The translations under genes were made by a program, and so were the position numbers. Shown one piece after another: positions 1-6,425 of a stretch of DNA of 33,305 nucleotides. Each line of letters begins with the position of its first letter. The first letter of the stretch is position 1. The stretch is from an uncultured Bacteroidota bacterium. Its GTDB lineage: Bacteria; Bacteroidota; Bacteroidia; Flavobacteriales; Flavobacteriaceae. Location of the stretch: contig CAILWV010000050.1 in the NCBI GenBank assembly GCA_903838055.1, forward strand, positions 1-33,305, read 5' to 3'. The notes under the pieces are model-generated. The model saw only the letters and a program-made list of their open reading frames with translations, did not search any database and was not told where the DNA came from.

Positions 1-57
1 AACGCCAAACCAAATGCATCAGCAAAGTAAATTAAAAATTAAAACCTATAAAACTAA

Positions 58-89
58 AAACAGCACCAAAAACGTTTTTGATGCTGTTT
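58..89 (-). terminator. Terminator of ahcY
   Basis: An inverted repeat (58-73 with 74-89) has one internal mismatch. Read on the minus strand it is followed by a T-rich tract (complement of the A-run at 56-60 and beyond). It lies about 75 bases past the ahcY stop, where a rho-independent terminator is expected. No gene is visible in 1-165. Confidence 0.7.
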
Positions 90-165
90 AATTTATCTAT
101 TTTTGTCTAATAATCTGTATCGATTATTTAGGACTAGTCACTCATATTTCACACCTCGTATTTTT

Positions 166-1482
166 CTAGTATCTGTAATATTCTGGTTTGAAAGGACCTT
201 CAACTGGAACACCAATATAATCTGCTTGGTCTCCACGTAAAGTTTCTAATTCAACACCTAATTTAGCTAAGTGTAATCTAGCCACTTTTTCATCTAAATG
301 TTTAGGTAACATATAAACCTCATTTTTGTATGCTGCGCTATTTTTCCATAACTCAATTTGAGCTAAAGTTTGATTTGTAAAAGAGTTACTCATTACAAAA
401 CTTGGATGACCTGTAGCGCAACCTAAGTTCACTAATCGACCTTCAGCCAAGATAATGATATCATTTCCATTTACGTTGTAAATATCCACTTGAGGTTTAA
501 CTTCATTTTTTGTATGACCATATTTTCCATTCAACCAAGCCATATCAATTTCGTTATCAAAGTGACCGATGTTGCATACAACAGTTTTGTCTTTCATTTT
601 TTCAAAATGAGAACCTAACACGATATCTTTATTTCCAGTAGTTGTAATAATAATATCGGCAGTTGCAATAACAGTGTCTAATTTTTTAACTTCAAATCCG
701 TCCATTGCTGCTTGAAGCGCACAAATAGGATCAATTTCAGTTACCGTTACAATAGAACCAGCACCTCTAAAAGAAGCAGCTGTTCCTTTTCCAACATCAC
801 CATATCCACAAACGATTACTCTTTTTCCAGCCAACATTAAATCAGTTGCTCTACGAACAGCATCTACAGCTGATTCTTTACAACCATATTTATTGTCAAA
901 TTTCGATTTAGTAACCGAGTCATTTACATTAATTGCTGGCATTGGTAACGTTCCCGCTTTCACTCTTTCGTATAATCTATGAACACCTGTTGTAGTTTCT
1001 TCAGATAAACCTTTGATTCCTGCTACTAAATGTGGGTAACGATCAATAACCATATTTGTTAAATCTCCACCATCATCCAAAATCATATTTAATGGTTTTC
1101 TGTCTTCACCAAAGAATAAAGTTTGCTCAATACACCAATCAAAATCAACTTCATTCAAACCTTTCCAAGCATATACTTGAATTCCAGCAGCAGCAATAGC
1201 AGCAGCAGCTTGATCCTGTGTAGAAAAAATATTACAAGAAGACCAAGTAACTTCTGCACCAAGAGCAATTAAAGTTTCAATTAAAACAGCAGTTTGAATT
1301 GTCATGTGTAAGCATCCTGCAATACGAGCTCCTTTAAGCGGTTGTTCGTTTTTGTATTCAGCTCTTAAAGCCATTAAACCTGGCATTTCTGCTTCGGCTA
1401 ATTCAATTTCTTTTCTTCCCCAAGCTGCAAGCGAAATGTCTTTCACTTTAAAAGCTACATAAGGTAACGTTTGTGTACTCAT
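166..1482 (-). CDS. ahcY: Adenosylhomocysteinase (S-adenosyl-L-homocysteine hydrolase)
   Basis: Cytosolic NAD-dependent enzyme that splits S-adenosylhomocysteine into adenosine and homocysteine, removing the inhibitory product of SAM-dependent methylation and feeding the methionine cycle. The 438-residue protein is full length for the family. Visible hallmarks are the substrate region with DDGGD (136-140), the NAD-binding loop GYGDVGKG (226-233) and the conserved C-terminus ending KPEYYRY, which contributes to the neighbouring subunit's cofactor site. It is transcribed alone on the minus strand with its own terminator, divergent from the phosphopantetheinyl transferase. A TAATTTTG -7-like box on the minus strand (1516-1523) lies about 35 bases before the ATG, but I see no well-spaced -33 element. 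Confidence 0.97.
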   Translation of the reverse strand: MSTQTLPYVAFKVKDISLAAWGRKEIELAEAEMPGLMALRAEYKNEQPLKGARIAGCLHMTIQTAVLIETLIALGAEVTWSSCNIFSTQDQAAAAIAAAGIQVYAWKGLNEVDFDWCIEQTLFFGEDRKPLNMILDDGGDLTNMVIDRYPHLVAGIKGLSEETTTGVHRLYERVKAGTLPMPAINVNDSVTKSKFDNKYGCKESAVDAVRRATDLMLAGKRVIVCGYGDVGKGTAASFRGAGSIVTVTEIDPICALQAAMDGFEVKKLDTVIATADIIITTTGNKDIVLGSHFEKMKDKTVVCNIGHFDNEIDMAWLNGKYGHTKNEVKPQVDIYNVNGNDIIILAEGRLVNLGCATGHPSFVMSNSFTNQTLAQIELWKNSAAYKNEVYMLPKHLDEKVARLHLAKLGVELETLRGDQADYIGVPVEGPFKPEYYRY

Positions 1483-1609
1483 CTATTATGTATATTTGTT
1501 TTTTTAATTTCGGTGCAAAATTACAACATAGGTTTTGATTTTAATAATTTATTTTCAAATTTGTGAAATGTTTAAGTTCTTAAGCCTCTGTAAAACAATA
1601 AAATACTAA

Positions 1610-2236
1610 ATGCCTTTATTTAAAGAAGTTATATTAAATGATACTGCCACTCTTTATCTTTGGAAGATTACCGAAGATTTAGAGGAGTTAAATCGTTCTG
1701 TAAAACGTAATCCTAATTCTGAAAAAAGAGTAAATTCTATGAAATCGGAAAGCCACAAAAAAGGTTTTTTATCCGTTAGGATGCTCTTGCAACATATTGG
1801 TTATGATGATTTTAATTTGTTTTATGACAAGTTTGGAAAACCCCATTTAACCGATGGTAATCACATATCTATTTCGCATTCCCATTCTTTTTCAGCAATT
1901 GCAATTAGTAGTAAACCTATTGGTTTAGATGTTGAACAAGTAAAAGAAAAAATACTCAAAATTGCATCTCGCTATATGGATGTTGCTCACTTGGAAAATT
2001 TGTCTGAATTTGAAAAAATGAAAAAAGCCACTGTTATTTGGGGAATAAAAGAGAGCATTTTTAAGATAAAGAATACAGAAGGAATTAGCTTTCGGAATCA
2101 TATTTTTGAACAAGATTTCTCTTATGAAGATAAAAAAGCCACTGCAACATTAAAGTATAATAATAAAGAAGAAAACTTCGATATTCTATTTGATTCATTA
2201 GAAGATTATATCTTTGTTTGCGCTTTTGAAAAATAG
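1610..2236 (+). CDS. 4'-phosphopantetheinyl transferase superfamily protein
   Basis: Likely transfers the 4'-phosphopantetheine arm of CoA to a serine on an acyl or peptidyl carrier protein. The 208 residues are typical of the Sfp-like, stand-alone type. The two diagnostic metal/CoA motifs are present: IGLDVEQ (104-110) and WGIKESIFK (144-152), with an upstream basic GKP segment (76-78) and the ISHSHSF substrate-side motif (87-93). The gene starts the plus-strand run that continues with the prenylglyceryl phosphate synthase 33 bases downstream. Whether it serves fatty-acid carrier proteins (AcpS role) or a specialised synthase cannot be told; no carrier protein gene is in the window. Codon use is the same as its neighbours. 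Confidence 0.88.
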   Translation: MPLFKEVILNDTATLYLWKITEDLEELNRSVKRNPNSEKRVNSMKSESHKKGFLSVRMLLQHIGYDDFNLFYDKFGKPHLTDGNHISISHSHSFSAIAISSKPIGLDVEQVKEKILKIASRYMDVAHLENLSEFEKMKKATVIWGIKESIFKIKNTEGISFRNHIFEQDFSYEDKKATATLKYNNKEENFDILFDSLEDYIFVCAFEK

Positions 2237-2269
2237 TTTACCACAAACCTCATGAGGTTTAATAGAATT

Positions 2270-2983
2270 ATGACAGATATCTACCAAGAAATAATTAAAT
2301 CCAAATTATCTAACAAGAAACTTTTAGCCATTCTTATAGATCCCGATAAAGTGTCTACGGAACAAGTTTCGATTTTATGTCAAAAAATTAATACGTCGCC
2401 AGCAACACATATTTTTGTTGGCGGAAGTTCTTTTGAAGGCACCCATTTGGATGAATTAATCATAGAGTTAAAGTCGAAAATTGAGTTGCCAATTTTACTT
2501 TTCCCAGGAAACCCAGATCAAATTTCAGCAAATGCAGATGCTATTTTATTTTTATCTTTGTTATCAGGGCGAAACCCAGATTACTTAATAGAGCATCAAG
2601 TGAATGTTGTGCCTTTATTAAAAAAGACAACCTTAGAAGTCATTTCTACAGGTTATATTTTAATTGAAAGTGGAAGCGAAACGGCTGTGGAACGAGTGAG
2701 TAGGACAAAAGCATTAGACAGAAATAATGCAGATTATGTTTTGCAAACGGCTCAAGCAGGCGAATATTTAGGTTCTAAATTAATCTACCTCGAGGCTGGG
2801 AGTGGTGCGAAATTAGCAGTTCCAACAGAGATTATTAAATTAGTATCCCAAAACATTCAAATACCAGTTATTGTTGGCGGTGGCATTCGATCTAAAAAAG
2901 AAATCGAAAATGCATTTATTTCAGGTGCAGACCTAGTTGTAATAGGTACAGCATTTGAAAACGATAGTAATTTTTTTAACTAA
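2270..2983 (+). CDS. Geranylgeranylglyceryl/heptaprenylglyceryl phosphate synthase (PcrB-like)
   Basis: TIM-barrel prenyltransferase that joins glycerol-1-phosphate to a long polyprenyl diphosphate, forming an archaeal-type ether lipid precursor. Bacteroidota homologues form one branch of this family. Signature segments are DPDK near the N-terminus, GGSSF, FPGNPDQI, SLLSGRNP, YLEAGSGA and the phosphate-binding IVGGGIRS near the C-terminus. An ATG at 2252 is in frame, but the family start MTDIYQEI fits the ATG at 2270 (237 aa), so I chose that. The stop at 2981-2983 is immediately followed by a heptamer tandem repeat. The physiological prenyl chain length cannot be read from sequence by eye. 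Confidence 0.92.
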   Translation: MTDIYQEIIKSKLSNKKLLAILIDPDKVSTEQVSILCQKINTSPATHIFVGGSSFEGTHLDELIIELKSKIELPILLFPGNPDQISANADAILFLSLLSGRNPDYLIEHQVNVVPLLKKTTLEVISTGYILIESGSETAVERVSRTKALDRNNADYVLQTAQAGEYLGSKLIYLEAGSGAKLAVPTEIIKLVSQNIQIPVIVGGGIRSKKEIENAFISGADLVVIGTAFENDSNFFN

Positions 2984-3067
2984 TACCCAATACCCAATAC
3001 CCAATACCCAAAACCCAATACCCAGAACCCAGAACCCAGAACCCAGAACCCAGAACCCAAAACCCAA
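2984..3067. repeat. Heptamer tandem repeat, 12 units
   Basis: Twelve head-to-tail 7-base units start directly after the upstream stop codon: four TACCCAA, one AACCCAA, one TACCCAG, four AACCCAG and two AACCCAA. The tract is C-rich on the plus strand, in contrast to the AT-rich surroundings. It contains no stop codon in any plus-strand frame and ends 12 bases before the TTG of the PnuC-type gene. Confidence 0.97.
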
Positions 3068-3079
3068 AACCAACTTATT

Positions 3080-3697
3080 TTGATAGATTTCTTTCTCTCG
3101 CAATACAAATCTGCTTCTTTACTTCAAATAATATTGGAGTTTTTGGCATTTATCTTTGGAATTTTGAGTGTTTTTTGTGCAAAAAAAGAAAATATTTGGG
3201 TTTATCCAACGGGATTAATTTCTACAGTGATTACGGTTTATTTATTATATCAAGCTCGATATTTTGGCGATATGACTATGAATTTTTATTATTCTATAAT
3301 GAGTGTTTATGGATGGTACAAATGGAGTTCTAGAGCTAATCAGACCCAATTAGCAATTACTAGAACTACTTCTAGAGAGAAAATAATAGGTTTTGGATTT
3401 TTCTTTCTTACAATGGGAATAACTTTTTTGGTATATAAATTTTTCCACTATACCCTTGAAATTCCTAATTATATTGATATTTTTACCTCAGGAATATTTT
3501 TTACAGGCATGTGGTACATGGCGTTAAAAAAAATTGAAAACTGGACCTTGTGGATAATAGGCGATATAATAGCGGTTCCGTTATTTGCATATCGAGGTCT
3601 TGGAATGTTATCTTTGCAATATTTAATTTTTACAATTTTAGCTGTTTTAGCATACTTAGAATGGAAGAAAATCTTAAACAACAACCTACAGAAATAA
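3080..3697 (+). CDS. pnuC: PnuC-family vitamin permease (nicotinamide riboside or thiamine)
   Basis: Inner-membrane facilitator of the PnuC family (205 aa). Family members import nicotinamide riboside (PnuC), thiamine (PnuT) or riboflavin (PnuX), trapping the vitamin by intracellular phosphorylation. About seven hydrophobic segments alternate with short charged loops, and the family core YGWYKW sits after the third or fourth segment. The start is TTG at 3080; no ATG lies near the expected N-terminus and MIDFF-SQY matches the usual beginning. The gene overlaps the following kinase gene by 37 bases, implying co-translation. The usual name is PnuC, but a TPP riboswitch and TonB receptor 3 kb downstream make a thiamine-specific PnuT-like role a real alternative. 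Confidence 0.88.
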   Translation: MIDFFLSQYKSASLLQIILEFLAFIFGILSVFCAKKENIWVYPTGLISTVITVYLLYQARYFGDMTMNFYYSIMSVYGWYKWSSRANQTQLAITRTTSREKIIGFGFFFLTMGITFLVYKFFHYTLEIPNYIDIFTSGIFFTGMWYMALKKIENWTLWIIGDIIAVPLFAYRGLGMLSLQYLIFTILAVLAYLEWKKILNNNLQK

Positions 3698-5772
3698 TCA
3701 AAATTGCTTTCTACGGCCCTGAATCAACCGGGAAAACAACTTTGGCAAAGCAATTAGCTGCTGAATTTGAAACTCTTTGGGTACCTGAATTTGCAAGAGA
3801 ATATCTTCAACAAAAATGGAATGCTACCCGTCAAAATTGCGAACCTGAAGATATAATCCCTATTGCAAATGGCCAAATTCAACTTGAAAATGAGGCACTA
3901 GATAAGGCAAAAAATATACTATTCTGCGATACTAATTTATTAGTTACTAAAGTTTTTTCGGATATTTATTATGGTTTTTGTGATCCTATTCTTGTAAATG
4001 CTGCTCAAAATCATAATTACGATTTATTTTTTTTAACCGATATAGATGTTCCTTGGGAGAAAGATGATTTGCGTGATAAACCAAATAATCGTAAAGAAAC
4101 CTTCGCTGTTTTTGAACAAGCTTTAAAAGACAATAAAAAACCATACATTATATTATCTGGAAATAAGGAAGAACGACTTAACAAAGCAATTGAAATAATA
4201 AAAGACTTTAATAAATCTAAAAAATTAGGATTCAATTCTCATGATTTCATTGAGATTTATCGCAGAAAAATCAGTTTTGAAAATATAGAGTATCAATTCC
4301 AGTTAGTAAGAAATGGTCTTCCGAAAATTAATTTAGATAGACCAGCCATCCTAAACGATGGTATTACAGCTCTTTCTCGTGAAGAAGCAATTTATAATGC
4401 TACTTATTTTGACGAAAAAAAGAAAAATTTAAAACTCAAAAAATTTGTACCTGCATCAGGAGCTGCAACTAGAATGTTTAAGTTTTTGAGTGAATTTGTA
4501 AATGATTACAAGACTGACGAAGAAACTATTAATGCCTACATTAACAGAAAAAAAGATAAAAACCTTGCACTTTTTCTTGTTGCAAAAGAAAAGTTTGCAT
4601 TTTATAATGACGTGTTAAAAACTGCGAAAACCCTAGTTAACGATTATGACAATTCTAGTAAAGATGTAAAAGATTATGCCTTTATTATTGCGATGTTATC
4701 TCCAAATCATTTTAATTTTGCTGGAAAGCCAAAAGGTATTTTGCCTTTTCACAAATACGAGAACCATATAGCTACAGCAATTGAAGAGCATCTTAATGAA
4801 TGTATTTGGTATGCAACTTCTAATGAAATATCCGATTTACATTTTACTGTTTCAGAGGAACATCAAGCCGATTTTGAAGCAATAGTAAACGAGATAAAAG
4901 GTAAATTCGAAAGTCAAAATAACACCTCTATTTCTGTAAAATATTCCTATCAAGATAAAGCCACCGATGTTGTTGCGGTTAATTTAGAAGGCAAACCTTT
5001 TCGTGACGAAAATAATAATTTAGTTTTTCGTCCAGGCGGACATGGATCATTAATAAATAATCTTAATAATCTTAATGCAGATATTATTTTTATTAAAAAT
5101 ATCGATAATGTAATTCAGAATCATATTGAAGACATCGCATTATATAAAAAAGCATTGGCTGGAATAGTGATAAAAATTCAGGAAAGCATTTTTAATTATT
5201 TACTACTTTTAGAAAGTGGTTTAGTTTTAGATGAAAATCTTAACGAAATTGTTGTTTTTTTAGCGTCAAAATTAAATATTACTGCGCCAGAAGATTTTTC
5301 AAAATACACCAAAGAGAGCAAAATAGAACATCTTCAATATATATTAAATCGCCCTATTCGTGTATGCGGAATGGTAAAAAACGAAGGAGAACCTGGTGGA
5401 GGGCCATTTTGGGTTAGAGATACAAAAGGGAATGCCTTTTTGCAAATAATAGAAGCATCGCAGATTAATGATGATCAAATTAAAATATTAGAAAAAGCAA
5501 CCCATTTCAATCCCGTAGATTTAGTATGTGCAACAAAAAATTACCAAGGGCAACAATTTGAATTGACCAAATATGTTGATAAAAATATGGGCTTCATTGT
5601 AGAAAAAAACAATAATGGGAAACCTCTAAAAGCATTTGAATTACCGGGCCTTTGGAATGGCGCAATGACCAATTGGCTAACTGTTTTTGTAGAAGTTCCA
5701 TTGATTACTTTTAATCCTGTAAAAACAGTAAATGATCTATTAAAGCCTGCTCATCAATCAGTTAATGAATAA
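3661..5772 (+). CDS. Fusion protein: NadR-type ATPase/ribosylnicotinamide-kinase-like domain plus DUF4301 domain
   Basis: A 703-residue two-domain protein. Residues 1-~188 form a NadR-like P-loop kinase (AAA_28): Walker A GPESTGKT (19-26), a CDTN strand and the RDKPNNR lid region. This family phosphorylates nicotinamide riboside or a related vitamin. Residues ~191-703 are a complete DUF4301 protein, with ASGAATRM (265-272), PGGHGS (458-463), KNIDN (479-483) and GEPGGGPFW (576-584). The joint is a short KSKKLG linker, and no ATG in the DUF4301 frame lies near the joint. The ATG at 3661 is preferred over an upstream in-frame ATG at 3550 because that extension is an out-of-frame reading of the permease gene. 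It overlaps the permease by 37 bases and the next gene by 8. DUF4301 has no established function that I know of. Confidence 0.88.
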   Translation: MEENLKQQPTEIIKIAFYGPESTGKTTLAKQLAAEFETLWVPEFAREYLQQKWNATRQNCEPEDIIPIANGQIQLENEALDKAKNILFCDTNLLVTKVFSDIYYGFCDPILVNAAQNHNYDLFFLTDIDVPWEKDDLRDKPNNRKETFAVFEQALKDNKKPYIILSGNKEERLNKAIEIIKDFNKSKKLGFNSHDFIEIYRRKISFENIEYQFQLVRNGLPKINLDRPAILNDGITALSREEAIYNATYFDEKKKNLKLKKFVPASGAATRMFKFLSEFVNDYKTDEETINAYINRKKDKNLALFLVAKEKFAFYNDVLKTAKTLVNDYDNSSKDVKDYAFIIAMLSPNHFNFAGKPKGILPFHKYENHIATAIEEHLNECIWYATSNEISDLHFTVSEEHQADFEAIVNEIKGKFESQNNTSISVKYSYQDKATDVVAVNLEGKPFRDENNNLVFRPGGHGSLINNLNNLNADIIFIKNIDNVIQNHIEDIALYKKALAGIVIKIQESIFNYLLLLESGLVLDENLNEIVVFLASKLNITAPEDFSKYTKESKIEHLQYILNRPIRVCGMVKNEGEPGGGPFWVRDTKGNAFLQIIEASQINDDQIKILEKATHFNPVDLVCATKNYQGQQFELTKYVDKNMGFIVEKNNNGKPLKAFELPGLWNGAMTNWLTVFVEVPLITFNPVKTVNDLLKPAHQSVNE

Positions 5773-6166
5773 AGACAAAATTATTGCCGAACTAAAATTC
5801 AAAGCTGTACGAAGTTCTGGCGCAGGAGGTCAAAATGTAAATAAAGTTTCGTCTAAGGTAGTGCTCACTTTCGATTTAAATAATTCTGAAGCACTTTCAG
5901 AAGAAGAAAAAGAATTGATTTCTACTAAATTAAAATCTAAACTTACTATTGAAAATGTATTAATTATCAATTGTGACGAAGATAGAAGCCAACTAAAAAA
6001 TAAAGAAATTGTAATTAAGCGGTTTCTTAATTTAATTTCAAAATCATTAGTAGTTCCTAAAAAAAGAAAGCCAACCAAAATACCTAGATCAGTTATTGAA
6101 AAACGATTGAAAAACAAATCGGTTATGTCTACGATTAAACAAAATAGAAGAAAACCGGAGCATTAA
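5765..6166 (+). CDS. arfB: Alternative ribosome-rescue peptidyl-tRNA hydrolase (ArfB/YaeJ type)
   Basis: Small class-I release-factor-like hydrolase (133 aa) that frees ribosomes stalled without a stop codon by hydrolysing peptidyl-tRNA. The catalytic loop GAGGQNVNK is at residues 19-27 (GGQ 21-23), within the expected RSSGAGGQ context. The C-terminal tail is very basic (KKRKPTK... KQNRRKPEH), as required in ArfB for insertion into the empty mRNA channel. There is no codon-recognition domain, so it is not a true release factor. Its ATG overlaps the end of the fusion gene by 8 bases (ATGAATAA), suggesting translational coupling. It is the last gene before the promoter of the TonB receptor. Confidence 0.93.
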   Translation: MNKDKIIAELKFKAVRSSGAGGQNVNKVSSKVVLTFDLNNSEALSEEEKELISTKLKSKLTIENVLIINCDEDRSQLKNKEIVIKRFLNLISKSLVVPKKRKPTKIPRSVIEKRLKNKSVMSTIKQNRRKPEH

Positions 6167-6212
6167 AAAATCAATTACAATGCATTGTCAATGTCAAAAT
6201 TCAAAATTACCA

Positions 6213-6242
6213 TTGATTTTCACCTTTCTTTTTCTATATTTG
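6213..6242 (+). promoter_or_regulatory. Bacteroidota-type promoter for the riboswitch/TonB receptor transcript
   Basis: TTG (6213-6215) is followed by exactly 19 bases and TATATTTG (6235-6242), a full match to TTG-N19-TAnnTTTG. The predicted start, around 6248-6250, falls at the 5' edge of the TPP riboswitch, which supports the assignment. Confidence 0.75.
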
Positions 6243-6245
6243 TCC

Positions 6246-6331
6246 TGTCTCAAAAGGGGTGCTCTAAATAACGAGCTGAGATTATACCCAATGAACCTGG
6301 GCAGGTAATGCTGCTAAGGGAAAAAATGACA
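6246..6331 (+). ncRNA. TPP riboswitch (THI element)
   Basis: The conserved thi-box blocks occur in order: GGGGTGC (6256-6262), GCTGAGA (6275-6281), ACCC near 6286-6289, GAACCTGGGCAGGTAATGC (6293-6311) and AAGGGA (6316-6321). A closing P1-like pairing is possible between TGTC (6246-6249) and GACA (6328-6331). The aptamer binds thiamine pyrophosphate and normally lowers expression of the downstream gene when TPP is abundant. Here that gene is a TonB-dependent receptor. Confidence 0.96.
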
Positions 6332-6405
6332 AACGTAGTATGCACGCTATAAAAAAGTCATAGGAAACAATATTTTTTTTTAACAAAGAATAATTACCTC
6401 TTTTT

Positions 6406-6425
6406 ATTCGTAACCTATTACGAAT
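6406..6425 (+). promoter_or_regulatory. Palindrome overlapping the TonB-receptor start codon
   Basis: ATTCGTAA (6406-6413) and TTACGAAT (6418-6425) are a perfect 8-base inverted repeat with a CCTA loop. The second arm includes the A and T of the ATG at 6424. As RNA it could hide the start codon, a plausible translational output of the upstream TPP aptamer. No experiment is implied; it may be coincidental. Confidence 0.45.

Noticed and set aside
3550..3660. An upstream in-frame ATG that would extend the kinase/DUF4301 protein by 37 residues
   Set aside because: The extra residues are an out-of-frame reading of the permease gene and do not resemble a kinase N-terminus; the family-like start is at 3661.
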